This document shows, piece after piece, positions 24,747-34,175 of a DNA stretch of 64,000 bases. The DNA is taken from positions 1 through 64,000 of the forward strand of contig NZ_JPQU01000056.1 of NCBI RefSeq assembly GCF_000737245.1, written 5' to 3'. Source of the stretch: Pseudomonas syringae. Its GTDB lineage: Bacteria > Pseudomonadota > Gammaproteobacteria > Pseudomonadales > Pseudomonadaceae. The stretch's first letter is position 1. Every line of letters begins with the position of its first letter. Under the pieces are notes generated by a model. The model searched no databases and had not been told where the DNA came from. It saw only the letters and a program-made list of their open reading frames with translations. The position numbers and the translations under genes were made by a program.

Positions 24747-26120
24747 ATGGACCACGTCTTACCACCACCCTCTACCCGGCTGACCTCCCGCGAATTTCGC
24801 GGGATGGTGGCCATCCTCATCTCCATCGCCCTCGCCACCCTCGATACCGCCATCGCCAATACCGCGCTGCCAACTATTGCAGCGGACCTGAATGCCTCGC
24901 CCGCTGCGTCGGTCTGGGTGATCAACGCGTATCAGCTGGCCGCGGTTGCGACGTTGCTTCCGTTTGCGGCGTTGGGTGGAGTTATCGGACATCGTAAGGT
25001 CTATTTGGGTGGCCTGATCCTGTTTGTGATCTCTTCGGTGCTGTGCAGCCTTGCCTGGTCCTTGCCGACCCTGACCATCGCCCGAGTCATACAGGGGCTG
25101 GGTGCCAGCGCAATCATGAGCGTCAATGCGGCGTTGATCGGTTCGATCTTCCCCCCGGAAAGACTGGGGCGCGGGCTGGGGATGAATGCCCTGGTGGTTG
25201 GTACCTCCTTTGCCGCCGGGCCTACCATCGCTTCTCTGGTGCTGTCAGTGGCGAACTGGCCGTGGCTGTTTGCGATCAACCTGCCCATTGGTGTCTTTGC
25301 CCTGGTCTTCGCCTGGAACTCACTACCCGCCAGCAAACCCGGAAAATTGGGCTTCGACCAGTTGACCGCCCTGCTCAATGTCATCACCTTCGGCGCGTTG
25401 ATCTACGCCTTGGGGGAGGCTGCGCAACTGGGCTCGATGAACCGCGTGTTGGTCGCCATGACGGTGTTCCTGATTGCCGGAGCCCTGATGCTGCGCCGCG
25501 AAGCAGGCCACCCGGCACCGATGTTCCCTCTGGATCTGCTCAAGCGGCCCATGTTCGCACTGTCCGCCCTGACCGCCTTTTGCTCATTCGCCACCCAGGG
25601 CGTCGCCTTCGTGTCACTGCCGTTTTTTTTCGAAACCGTGCTCGGACGCGACCCGATCCAGACCGGTTTTCTGATGACTCCATGGTCGGTGGTCGTCGCG
25701 ATGATCGCCCCGGTGGCCGGACGTCTGTCCGATCGTTATGCCCCAGGTTTGCTTGGCGGTATCGGCCTGGCGATTCTCAGTGCCGGAATGGTTTCCCTGA
25801 CCCTGATGCCCAGCGATGCCAATGCCTGGGAAATCGGCATCCGAATGGTCATCTGTGGGATTGGCTTCGGTTTTTTCCAGGCGCCCAATCAGAAAGCCTT
25901 GATGACCAGCGCGCCGAGAGAGCGAGCCAGCGGTGCCAGCGGGACCATCGCCACTGCACGACTGATTGGTCAGGCGACAGGCGCCGCATTGGTAGCCTTG
26001 AGTTTTGGCATCAGCGGCGAGCATGGGCCAGTCCTGGCACTGGCCATTGGTGCTGGTTTTGCCGCTGTGGGTAGCGTCGCCAGCGGGTTAAGGCTGATTG
26101 CGGCAAATCCGCGCAGTTGA
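24747..26120 (+). CDS. MFS exporter, DHA2 (EmrB/QacA) type
   Basis: A 457-residue major facilitator protein with 12 to 14 predicted helices. The DHA2 features are visible: LDTAIANTALPTIAADL in the first helix (motif D1), WVINAYQLA, motif A variant GGVIGHRKVYLGG and motif C region GLGMNALVVGTSFAAGPTI. Members export drugs, dyes, toxic fatty acids or metabolites using the proton gradient; nothing near it reveals the substrate. The start lacks a clear Shine-Dalgarno, so a slightly different start is possible. Confidence 0.88.
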   Translation: MDHVLPPPSTRLTSREFRGMVAILISIALATLDTAIANTALPTIAADLNASPAASVWVINAYQLAAVATLLPFAALGGVIGHRKVYLGGLILFVISSVLCSLAWSLPTLTIARVIQGLGASAIMSVNAALIGSIFPPERLGRGLGMNALVVGTSFAAGPTIASLVLSVANWPWLFAINLPIGVFALVFAWNSLPASKPGKLGFDQLTALLNVITFGALIYALGEAAQLGSMNRVLVAMTVFLIAGALMLRREAGHPAPMFPLDLLKRPMFALSALTAFCSFATQGVAFVSLPFFFETVLGRDPIQTGFLMTPWSVVVAMIAPVAGRLSDRYAPGLLGGIGLAILSAGMVSLTLMPSDANAWEIGIRMVICGIGFGFFQAPNQKALMTSAPRERASGASGTIATARLIGQATGAALVALSFGISGEHGPVLALAIGAGFAAVGSVASGLRLIAANPRS

Positions 26121-26233
26121 GCCGTTACGGAGGCCGTTCGTAGGAAACTTTTAGCAGTTTCTGGCATCCCAGCTATGATGGCATAAGGCCTCAACTCTAG
26201 AGACCGTCATTCGGCTGACCTTGGAAACACTTC

Positions 26234-28000
26234 ATGAACTTAGCACCACAAGCCGAAAAACAACGCTTGGCCGCCGTCCGCGCTGTTCAGTGGCTGGAAA
26301 CTGCCGCCAGCGAAAATTTCGATCGGATCTGCCGACTCGCTGCCGCTTATTTCGACGTCCCCACGGTCCTGATATCGCTGGTGGAAAAAGACCGCCAATG
26401 GTTTGCCGCCCGCGTGGGTTTCGCAGCCAATCAGACCCCGATTTCTCAGTCGTTCTGCGCCCATACGATTCAGCAGGATGGCGTGCTGCAGGTCGTTGAC
26501 GCCTGCGTCGATCCACGATTCATCGCCAATGAACTGGTGACCGCGCCCGATGGCATCCGCTTTTATGCTGGCGCGCCGTTGATTACCCGTGAAGGCCATG
26601 CCATTGGCAGCTTGTGCATTATCGATAAGTGGCCGCATCAACTCAGCCACGCTGAAACGCTGGTCCTGCAGGACCTGGCCGAAATGGTTATCGCGCAGAT
26701 CGAGCAGCGCCAGCAAACCCGGACGGCTCATCCGGCCAGTGGGCTGCCTAATCTACGTCAGTTTCTGGCTGATAATCCTGGTCCGTGGCTGAACACCGAT
26801 CTGCCGATCAGGATGCTGGCAGTCATTGAGGTAGTGGACAGCCAATGGGCCTTTGAAGCCAATGCAGACGACGGCTGCAATCTGACCAGCAAGGCCGCGA
26901 CTATCACGGCTCGTCTGGCTCAGGCACTGGATGACAACTTTACGGCGTACCACATCAGCGAGCGCCATTTCTGCCTGTTGCTGCCCACAACAGCGCACAT
27001 GAAACAGCAGTTGATGCAGCATTTGAGCGAACTGGTCTGCGAACCCTGCGCCGAAGATTCAATCTCGACATTGCCTGGCGTACGCATGGGTCTCGCGTGC
27101 TGTGAGGACGGCCAACAATCTGTCGGTGAACTTCTGCGCAAGGCGCGCAGCGCAGCAGATCAGGCGGCTCGAGACGGGATTGATTGGGGGGTCTGGGATG
27201 AAAACCCCAACAGCGCCTCGCGCCGCGCCCTGACCTTGACGCTTGAGGTCGCCAGCGCCTTGGGCAACGGTGAAATCTCGTTGGTGTTCCAACCGCGTTT
27301 CAGGCTTGAAGACGGTCGCCAGGTTAGCGCCGAAGCGCTTCTGCGATGGACGCATCCGCTATTCGGTACGGTTTCACCCGCCGAATTCATCCCGCTGATC
27401 GAGCGCTCAGGGCAGATCAGTCTGGTCACTCGCTGGGTCATCGACAACGCGCTGGCCGCAGCCGCCGAATGGGAAGATTACGAAGCCAAGGTATCGCTGA
27501 ACCTGTCTGCGCTGGACTTTCAGCATCTGGATATCGCAATGGAGCTCAAGAGCGCTTGTGACGCCCATGGCATCGGTCCTGAACGGGTTGAAGTTGAAAT
27601 CACTGAAGGCGAATGGATCAGGGCCAGCACCACCGTACTCACCCAACTGTCAGAGATTCGCGCGTTGGGCGTGGACGTGGCCATTGACGATTTCGGCACT
27701 GGCTACAGCAACTTCGCCTATCTGCACGAGATCCCGGCCAATGTGATCAAGCTGGATAAATCCATCATCACCGATCTGGAAAACAAACCGCGCAACTGCA
27801 TCATTGCGCAGTCCATATTCCAGCTGGCCCACCGTCTGGGCTATCGAACCGTGGCAGAGGGCATTGAGACCTTCAAATGTCTGGACCTGGTCAGGAGCTA
27901 TGGCTGCCATGAAGCGCAGGGCTTCTTCCTCAGCCGTCCGCTGACAGCCGCGCAGATCAAGCAGACGACCGTGGGCAGCCACTTCCTGCTCAATGCCTGA
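26234..28000 (+). CDS. GAF / degenerate GGDEF / EAL c-di-GMP phosphodiesterase
   Basis: A 588-residue cytoplasmic signalling protein. GAF domain at about 25-160 (YFDVPTVLISLVEKDRQWF, SFCAHTIQ), then a domain of GGDEF size (165-300) in which the signature is replaced by SERHFCLLLP, so no cyclase activity is expected, then a full EAL domain (330-585) with EALLRW near residue 366, NLSALDFQ, EITEGEW, DDFGTGYSN and AEGIET, the residues needed for metal binding and hydrolysis. It probably hydrolyses c-di-GMP to pGpG under control of a small ligand or redox state sensed by the GAF domain. Confidence 0.9.
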   Translation: MNLAPQAEKQRLAAVRAVQWLETAASENFDRICRLAAAYFDVPTVLISLVEKDRQWFAARVGFAANQTPISQSFCAHTIQQDGVLQVVDACVDPRFIANELVTAPDGIRFYAGAPLITREGHAIGSLCIIDKWPHQLSHAETLVLQDLAEMVIAQIEQRQQTRTAHPASGLPNLRQFLADNPGPWLNTDLPIRMLAVIEVVDSQWAFEANADDGCNLTSKAATITARLAQALDDNFTAYHISERHFCLLLPTTAHMKQQLMQHLSELVCEPCAEDSISTLPGVRMGLACCEDGQQSVGELLRKARSAADQAARDGIDWGVWDENPNSASRRALTLTLEVASALGNGEISLVFQPRFRLEDGRQVSAEALLRWTHPLFGTVSPAEFIPLIERSGQISLVTRWVIDNALAAAAEWEDYEAKVSLNLSALDFQHLDIAMELKSACDAHGIGPERVEVEITEGEWIRASTTVLTQLSEIRALGVDVAIDDFGTGYSNFAYLHEIPANVIKLDKSIITDLENKPRNCIIAQSIFQLAHRLGYRTVAEGIETFKCLDLVRSYGCHEAQGFFLSRPLTAAQIKQTTVGSHFLLNA

Positions 28001-28010
28001 TCACGCCGGG

Positions 28011-28178
28011 CTATTCATCGGTTTCGTAAGGTGGGTATTGCTCATCTGGAACGCGCTTGTCGGCGTCCACGTCCTTGTCATCGGCCGGGGCTTTAGCGGG
28101 ATGCGGCGGATCGATCTGCGGATCTGAGAGATCAGGCGAGTCTGGATCGAAGTCGGGTTCTTGCTCAGGATTAGCCAT
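28011..28178 (-). CDS. 55-residue acidic protein
   Basis: A short gene convergent with the GAF-EAL gene (10 nt between stops). It begins at ATG 28178 with GAGAGGTGA upstream at good spacing and ends with TAG at 28011. The product is Asp/Glu/Pro-rich (MANPEQEPDFDPDSPDLSDP at the start, YPPYETDE at the end), predicted disordered and cytoplasmic. It shares a DVDAD segment and overall composition with the protein at 22664-22924. Function unknown. Confidence 0.65.
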   Translation of the reverse strand: MANPEQEPDFDPDSPDLSDPQIDPPHPAKAPADDKDVDADKRVPDEQYPPYETDE

Positions 28179-28311
28179 ATTCACCTCTCGTCAAACGCCC
28201 AGGATGGCTGGGCTACCTGACTGTGAAAGCGCACGAAAAGCGAAGTGCGGTAGTTCTGACGAGTGGTGATTCCCTGTAGAACATTTAGGCTTGCGCGCGA
28301 GCTGAAATGCG

Positions 28312-28450
28312 ACGTGGGACCGGCTTCAGCCGGGAAAGCGGTAATTCTGACGACACATTCTCAGTGACCGACCCGGCCTATTCCCGGCTAAAGCCGGTCC
28401 CACGACATCGCGATTGCATCCGTGGGAGCGCCACCCCGGTCGCTCCCACG
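28312..28450. repeat. REP doublet (GTGGGACCGG class) plus single REP hairpin
   Basis: 28312-28405: GTGGGACCGGCTTCAGCCGG and CCGGCTAAAGCCGGTCCCAC fold back. 28421-28450: a compact hairpin CGTGGGAGCG / CGCTCCCACG with a 10-nt loop. Both fill the gap between the small protein gene and the histidine kinase gene, whose 3' end faces them. Confidence 0.82.
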
Positions 28451-28506
28451 AAACATCATTCCAGACAATGTCTCACGCTGCTCGTAAGCGCCTACAAGTC
28501 ACACGT

Positions 28507-31305
28507 TTACCTGCCGTTGATTTCACTGCGCAACAACCGCGCCAGCGCTTCCACCGAATAAGGCTTTTGCAGGAAGGTGAAACCCTGTGAGTTGCCTTGG
28601 GCCAGTGCCGGGCTGTAGCCGCTGGTGAGCACGATGGGCATGAGCGGGTACAGACGCTTGATTTCCAGGGCCAGTTCAACGCCGTTCATGCCAGGCATGA
28701 CAACGTCGGAAAAGACTGCCTGGAAAGTCTGGGCCTGCTCAGACAGGATCGCCAAGGCCTCGACACCGTTTTTCGCCCAGTGAATCCGGTAGCCCAACTC
28801 CCTGAGGGTCTGAGTGGAAAATTCACCGATTTGCAGGTTGTCTTCCACCACCAGCAGCCGTGCGCCCTCGCCGTCCGCCTGCGGATGCTGATCCACCACC
28901 GGCTGTTCGGTAACCGCGACGGGTATCACCTGAGGCAAGTACAGAGTGAACTTGCTGCCTGTCTGTTGCTGGCTTTCGACCATGACTTCGCCGCCAGACT
29001 GCTTGGCAAAACCGAACACCTGAGAAAGCCCCAGCCCGGTGCCTTTGCCAACCTCCTTGGTGGTGAAGAACGGATCGAAAATCCGGTCCAGCTGCTCAGG
29101 CGCAATGCCAGAGCCAGTATCGATCAGGGATACCGCAACGTAATCCCCTTTGGCCGCCGCGTGGGTACGACGGGCTGGCAGGTGCTGCACCGGCTCGACA
29201 CAGATCCGCAAGACGCCCTCGCCGTTCATGGCGTCCCGAGCGTTGACCGCCATGTTGATCAGCGCAGTATCGAACTGACCGGCATCGGCATTGATGTGGC
29301 AAGGGATCTCGGGCAGTTCGATCAACACCTGAATTCGGGCGCCAGTCAGCGAGCTGATCATCTCACCGATAGTCCGCACGCTTTTACCCACTTCAAAGAC
29401 TTCCGGGCGCAGGGTTTGCTGGCGAGAAAACGCCAGCAACTGGCCGGTGAGCTTGCTCGCGCGATCCACGGCATCGGAGATAGCATCGATATAGCGCCGA
29501 CGGCGGTCCTCATCCAGGCTGCGCTTGAGCAGATCCGTCGAGGCCTTGACCACCGTCAGCAGGTTGTTGAAGTCGTGCGCAACGCCACCGGTCAGTTGCC
29601 CTACCGCTTCCATTTTCTGCGATTGCCGCAGGGCTTCTTCGGTCCGGCGCAAGGCTTCAGCGGCCTCACGTTCAACCTGAATATCCCGACCGACCGCATG
29701 GATGTAGGACTGATCCGGCACCGCGGTCCAGGAGATCCAGCGATAGGAGCCGTCCTTGTGCAGGTAGCGGTTTTCGAAGCCGGGAAAGCTGACACCCTGG
29801 GACAGATCCTGGGCCGCAGCGGTCGTGATCTGGTCATCATCAGGGTGAAGAAAATCGAGAAACGACTTGCCCTGCAGGTCGCTCTGGCTCCAGCCCAGGA
29901 CCTGAGTCCAGGCCGGGTTGACGGCCACGATCTCACCGGTGAATTCGGCAATCAGCATCAGGTCGGTGGACAAGCGCCAGATTCGGTCACGATCCTGAGT
30001 GCGCGCCTCGACGCGTTCCTCAAGCGTGGCGTTGAGGCGTCGCAAATCTTCTTCAGCTTCGCGGGTCGCCGTTATATCTCGAGAAATACAGAGGATCTTT
30101 TCGACCGCGCCCTGCTCGTCGTAAATCGGCGTGACCTGCACATCCCACCATTTCGGGGTGCCCATATAGGTATTGGCAAAGCCCTGAAAGCGCCCGGAGA
30201 TACCGGCCTTGGCGTTCGCAATGGCAGCCTTGGCATCCAGATGCCCTTGATCCTGCCAGAAATCAGGCCATGGACAGCCCTTCACCGCGTTGAAGTCACT
30301 GACTTCCATGACCTTCATGCCGCCTTCACTCATGAACGCCAGCTTGCCATCCAGGTCGATCACCTTGATGCAATCGTTGCTGCTGGCCAGGACCCGGCTA
30401 TTGAACTCCTGAGTGTCACGCAGCCTGGACTCGGTGCGCTTGGTGGCTGTGACATCCTTGAACAGCACCGCGATTCGGTTCTGTTCCTGACCATCCACCT
30501 TGTAAGCGTAAATTTCATACCAGTGTCCGGCCAGGGCAACGGCTGGCGCGTCAAACCCGACGGACTCACCGGTCAACGCCACCCGGGCGTAAGCGTCGAA
30601 CCACGGCTGGGGCTGGCCCTCTGTGATATCCCGCATGCTCTGGCTGATCATCTGCTTGAGCTGGGTCATGCCTTCAAAGGCCGGGTTGATTTCGACGAAG
30701 TGAAACTCGGTCAGTTGGTTATCGACAAAGCTCACATCCACCACGCAGAACCCGATATCGATCTTGCTGAACAGCTCGCGATAACGTGCGTCTCGGGACT
30801 TCAGCCGCTGAGCCAGTTGCACAGAATGAGTAGTCTCGACCGTATGGCACAGCACCCCCATGACCGTTTCTTCGCGCTCGTCATAAAGGGGCGAAAACGA
30901 AAAGGTCCACCAGGTCTGCTCAGGAACACCGTAGCGCGCCATGCTGATCGGCTGATTCTCGAAACGACTGGATTGACCGGCGAACGCTTGTTCGACCATC
31001 GGCCGAACCTGCTCCCAGGCATCGGCCCACAACGTCGTGATGCTCTGCCCGAGTGCGCCGGCCAGACGCGGACCGAGGATCGGCCGGTAAGCGTCATTAA
31101 AGAAGAACATCAACTCCGGCCCCCAGACCAGATACAGGCTTTCCGGCGAATTGAGCATCATGCTCAGCGCCGACCGCAAGGACGCAGGCCATTGCTCCAT
31201 CGCGCCAAGGGATGAGTCTGACCAGTCTCGAGCTCTGATTGCAGCTCCGGTCTCGCCGCCAGGGAGGGTCAACGGCGAAGGTTTGGATACGAGGCTAATG
31301 GTCAT
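28507..31305 (-). CDS. hybrid histidine kinase with multiple PAS domains and C-terminal receiver
   Basis: A 932-residue cytoplasmic hybrid kinase without transmembrane segments. Four PAS-like domains (roughly 40-150, 170-290, 300-420, 445-555), HisKA with GGVAHDFNNLLTVVKA (phospho-His near 574), HATPase with NMAVNARDAM, DTGSGIAP and GTGLGLSQ, then a receiver domain (812-928) with phospho-Asp near 866 in FSDVVMPGMNG and LTSGYS. This HDFNN group resembles FixL/blue-light-type kinases. No partner response regulator or output domain is adjacent. Which PAS domain binds a ligand or cofactor cannot be told from the sequence; I see no LOV core (NCRFLQ). Confidence 0.92.
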   Translation of the reverse strand: MTISLVSKPSPLTLPGGETGAAIRARDWSDSSLGAMEQWPASLRSALSMMLNSPESLYLVWGPELMFFFNDAYRPILGPRLAGALGQSITTLWADAWEQVRPMVEQAFAGQSSRFENQPISMARYGVPEQTWWTFSFSPLYDEREETVMGVLCHTVETTHSVQLAQRLKSRDARYRELFSKIDIGFCVVDVSFVDNQLTEFHFVEINPAFEGMTQLKQMISQSMRDITEGQPQPWFDAYARVALTGESVGFDAPAVALAGHWYEIYAYKVDGQEQNRIAVLFKDVTATKRTESRLRDTQEFNSRVLASSNDCIKVIDLDGKLAFMSEGGMKVMEVSDFNAVKGCPWPDFWQDQGHLDAKAAIANAKAGISGRFQGFANTYMGTPKWWDVQVTPIYDEQGAVEKILCISRDITATREAEEDLRRLNATLEERVEARTQDRDRIWRLSTDLMLIAEFTGEIVAVNPAWTQVLGWSQSDLQGKSFLDFLHPDDDQITTAAAQDLSQGVSFPGFENRYLHKDGSYRWISWTAVPDQSYIHAVGRDIQVEREAAEALRRTEEALRQSQKMEAVGQLTGGVAHDFNNLLTVVKASTDLLKRSLDEDRRRRYIDAISDAVDRASKLTGQLLAFSRQQTLRPEVFEVGKSVRTIGEMISSLTGARIQVLIELPEIPCHINADAGQFDTALINMAVNARDAMNGEGVLRICVEPVQHLPARRTHAAAKGDYVAVSLIDTGSGIAPEQLDRIFDPFFTTKEVGKGTGLGLSQVFGFAKQSGGEVMVESQQQTGSKFTLYLPQVIPVAVTEQPVVDQHPQADGEGARLLVVEDNLQIGEFSTQTLRELGYRIHWAKNGVEALAILSEQAQTFQAVFSDVVMPGMNGVELALEIKRLYPLMPIVLTSGYSPALAQGNSQGFTFLQKPYSVEALARLLRSEINGR

Positions 31306-31522
31306 TTACCAAATACTGAAGCGTCACATGACGACGATGATCGACCGCAGCGGCAGACGAAGATAGCCAAGTTTGGAGTGCTGGCGAACAAGTGGCAACC
31401 ACCGGGTAGCGGATTCTGCCTGTTGGCCGCGCAAATAGACCACCGACAGGCCTCGACGTTCTCCACGACGTGCAGACATTGAAGATTGACGCGACCGCTC
31501 ATCGATGGTCAGATGCGCGCCA

Positions 31523-31704
31523 GTTTCAGGTGCCTCATGCCGCCGAGCATGAGGTGAAACGGGAAGCCGGTGCGTCACTTCGATGACTAGTCCGGCGCTG
31601 CCCCCGCAACGGTAAGCGAGCGAAACATTCGACAGACCACTGTGCAACTGCATGGGAAGGTGAATGTTTCATGACCCTCGCAAGCCCGGAGACCGGCCTG
31701 CAAC
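31523..31704 (+). ncRNA. adenosylcobalamin riboswitch
   Basis: The conserved blocks of the AdoCbl (B12) riboswitch appear in order: TTTCAGGTGCC, AAACGGGAAGCCGGTG, AGTCCGGCGCTGCCCCCGC with AACGGTAAGC, CCACTG, TGGGAAGG and AGCCCGGAGACCGGCC. Downstream there are two mutually exclusive stems: ACCGGCCTGC (31692-31701) with GCAGGCCGGT (31735-31744), and GCGGGCGCA (about 31729-31737) with TGCGCCCGC (31758-31766). They share bases 31735-31737 and form a plausible expression platform. It lies before the TonB-dependent receptor gene; B12 should turn expression off. Confidence 0.92.
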
Positions 31705-31821
31705 TTCGTTTTGGCAAACCCGCGGTGGGCGGGCGCAGGCCGGTTTCCGTGGGCTTTTGCGCCCGCGATTCCTCTCGCGTTATTCCCCCGGGATCCATTC
31801 ATTCCTTTTGGTTGGAATCGT

Positions 31822-33972
31822 ATGTCCCGCAACTCTCTGCTGCACACCCTGGCGACTCGTTCGCTGCACATCACACTGCTCCCCTGCCTGGCACTTTCGG
31901 CAACGGCTTTTGCCGACGACGATAAAGTACTGGCGTTACCTTCCACGGCGATCATTGACAGTGCAGATAGCCGCGAACCCGATCTTGCGACTGTGCTGCC
32001 GGCTGGCTCAAGGCTCAACCTGACGGCCCTGGAAAACCCCGCCAGCGTCAGTAGCCTGGGTACCGAGGCCATCAGCAATCGCAACAACCTTACCGTACAG
32101 GATGCCGTGACCCGCTCGCCGGGCATCACCAGCATTGCGGCGCCGGGCAATGGCAATACAGCGCTGTCGGCACGGGGTTTCTCGGGGCACCAATCGGTGA
32201 TGACCCTGTTTGACGGCGCACGCCTGTACACCGGCTTTGGCACCCAGACCTTTCCGGTGGACCCATGGATGGTCGAGCGCATTGACGTGATTCGTGGCCC
32301 GGCTTCGGTGCTGTATGGCGAAGGTGCTACCGGCGCGGTGATCAATGTGATCCCCAAGAAGCCATTTGAGGGGCAAATCCACAACAGGCTGCGCCTGGGT
32401 TACGGCTCCGATGATCGTCAGCAACTGGGCCTGGACAGCGGCGGTTCGCTGAGCGACACCCTGAGTTATCGCCTGACGCTCAACCAGGAACAGAGCAACG
32501 GCTGGGTGGACACTGGCAACTCCAGAAGCCTGGCCCTGAGCGCAGCTTTACGCTGGCAAGCCACGGATGACCTGGCGTTCACCTTTGCTCACGAGCGTGG
32601 CGACAGTGAGCCCATGAGTTACTTCGGCGCACCGCTGATCGATGGTCGTTATCGCGACAGCGTTCGGGACAAGAACTACAACCTGCACAACGCCGTGCAG
32701 CGCTATAACGATGAATGGACCCGCTTCAACACCGACTGGGCGATCAACGAAAACATCAGCGCCAACAACCGGCTGTACTACATCAAGAGCCGTCGCCACT
32801 GGCGCAACGCCGAAGCCTATAACTGGAGCAGCGCCCAGGGGCAGCTGCTGCGTGGTGATTACCTGGAGATCAAGCACGATCAGGAACAGATCGGCGACCG
32901 CCAGAGCTTCACCTTCAATCATTCGTTGTTTGGCCTGGACAGCAGAACGGTAGTGGGCGCCGAATACAACCGGATTCGCTTCGGGGTGGTCAATAACTCG
33001 CCGTATGACGATGTAGGTGGCGACTACATTGATCCGTGGAACCCGGCAAATAGCGATTTTCAGAGCCGATCGCCGCTGCTGCCGCTAGCCGACAGCACCA
33101 CCCGCACCTTTGCGCTGTTCGCGGAAAACCGCCTGCAATTGTCCGAGCGTTGGTCGCTGGTGACGGGCATTCGTCGCGATCAGAACCACATCGACCGCAA
33201 CGACCTGCGCGCCAACACGCGCAGCGACCGTAGCCTCACAGGCGGCAACTGGCGTGCAGGCCTGGTGTTCGCGGTGACTGATCAGCTGTCGCTGTATGGC
33301 CAGTATTCCACCAGCGAGGATGGGGTCAGCAACCTGATCAGCCTCAACCCCACTCAGCAGCAAATGGACCTGACCGAAGCGAAGCAGACTGAATTCGGCC
33401 TCAAGCAGCAGTTCTGGGAAGGACGTGGAGAATGGACGCTGGCGGCCTACCACATCGTGAAGAAGAAACTGCTGACCACTGACCCGCTGACACGTCTCAC
33501 CCAGCAGGTGGGCCAGCAATCTTCCGATGGCCTGGAAGCCTCGCTGGAAGTTGCCTTGAATCACGGCTGGCAGGTCTCGGCCAACGCCGCGCTGGTGCGC
33601 GCCGAATATGACAAGTTTTACGAAACGGTAGCGGGTCAGGCGATTTCCCGAGCGGGCAACCACCCCACCGACGTGCCACGGCGCAGCGCTAACCTGTGGT
33701 TGAGCAAAGCCTTGACCCAAGACCTCGACGCCGGAATCGGCCTGCGGTATGTCGATGCCCGTTATGCCAACGCTGCCAACACTGCCGACGTGCCGGGTTA
33801 CAGCGTGCTCGACGCCAATCTGGGTTGGAATGTGGTGCACGATGTGCGATTGGGGCTGCAATTGAACAACCTGCTGGACCGCCGCTACGCCGTCGCCGGG
33901 CAGAACAGCGGGCAACAATGGCTGATGGGCCAGCCCCGCTCGTTGTTTGTGACGGCGGATTATAGTTTTTGA
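31822..33972 (+). CDS. TonB-dependent outer-membrane receptor under cobalamin control
   Basis: A 716-residue outer-membrane receptor: signal peptide (LHITLLPCLALSATAFA, cleavage near 33), plug domain (about 55-190, with VQDAVTRSPGITS, VERIDVIRGPASVLYGEGATGAVINVI) and a 22-strand barrel ending in aromatic FVTADYSF. It looks like the FhuA/siderophore receptor branch rather than BtuB, yet a B12 riboswitch precedes it, so the cargo may be a corrinoid, cobalt complex or other metal chelate. I start it at ATG 31822; the open frame continues upstream through the riboswitch platform but those codons do not look like a signal sequence. Confidence 0.9.
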   Translation: MSRNSLLHTLATRSLHITLLPCLALSATAFADDDKVLALPSTAIIDSADSREPDLATVLPAGSRLNLTALENPASVSSLGTEAISNRNNLTVQDAVTRSPGITSIAAPGNGNTALSARGFSGHQSVMTLFDGARLYTGFGTQTFPVDPWMVERIDVIRGPASVLYGEGATGAVINVIPKKPFEGQIHNRLRLGYGSDDRQQLGLDSGGSLSDTLSYRLTLNQEQSNGWVDTGNSRSLALSAALRWQATDDLAFTFAHERGDSEPMSYFGAPLIDGRYRDSVRDKNYNLHNAVQRYNDEWTRFNTDWAINENISANNRLYYIKSRRHWRNAEAYNWSSAQGQLLRGDYLEIKHDQEQIGDRQSFTFNHSLFGLDSRTVVGAEYNRIRFGVVNNSPYDDVGGDYIDPWNPANSDFQSRSPLLPLADSTTRTFALFAENRLQLSERWSLVTGIRRDQNHIDRNDLRANTRSDRSLTGGNWRAGLVFAVTDQLSLYGQYSTSEDGVSNLISLNPTQQQMDLTEAKQTEFGLKQQFWEGRGEWTLAAYHIVKKKLLTTDPLTRLTQQVGQQSSDGLEASLEVALNHGWQVSANAALVRAEYDKFYETVAGQAISRAGNHPTDVPRRSANLWLSKALTQDLDAGIGLRYVDARYANAANTADVPGYSVLDANLGWNVVHDVRLGLQLNNLLDRRYAVAGQNSGQQWLMGQPRSLFVTADYSF

Positions 33973-34093
33973 GGTGATGCGAGAACGCATTGGCTGTAGG
34001 AGCTCACGAGCACGGCGAGGCAGCAATGGCGGTGTGTTTGATGCACGTCAATCGCTGGCCTCGTAACCTCGGTCAGCGCCTTCAAAGATCGCC

Positions 34094-34142
34094 GAACCCG
34101 TGGAAGCGGTGCTTGCCCGCGATGCAGGCGATGCGGTCTGTC
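34094..34142. repeat. single REP half-element
   Basis: GAACCCGTGGAAGCGGTGCT then TGCCCGCGATGCAGGCGATG resembles one arm of the REP units at 41205-41463 without a matching right arm. It lies between the receptor and LysR gene ends. Confidence 0.5.
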
Positions 34143-34175
34143 CAGCATATGGCGGTGTCTGTACTGCGGTCCCAC

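Noticed and set aside
28597..31215. Open frame of 872 codons on the plus strand across the histidine kinase
   Set aside because: It is the mirror of the kinase coding frame; no motifs, no ribosome site, and the kinase on the minus strand has complete domains.
31711..31821. Longer TonB receptor starting at 31711
   Set aside because: Those codons lie in the riboswitch expression platform and would put a non-signal sequence before a good signal peptide.
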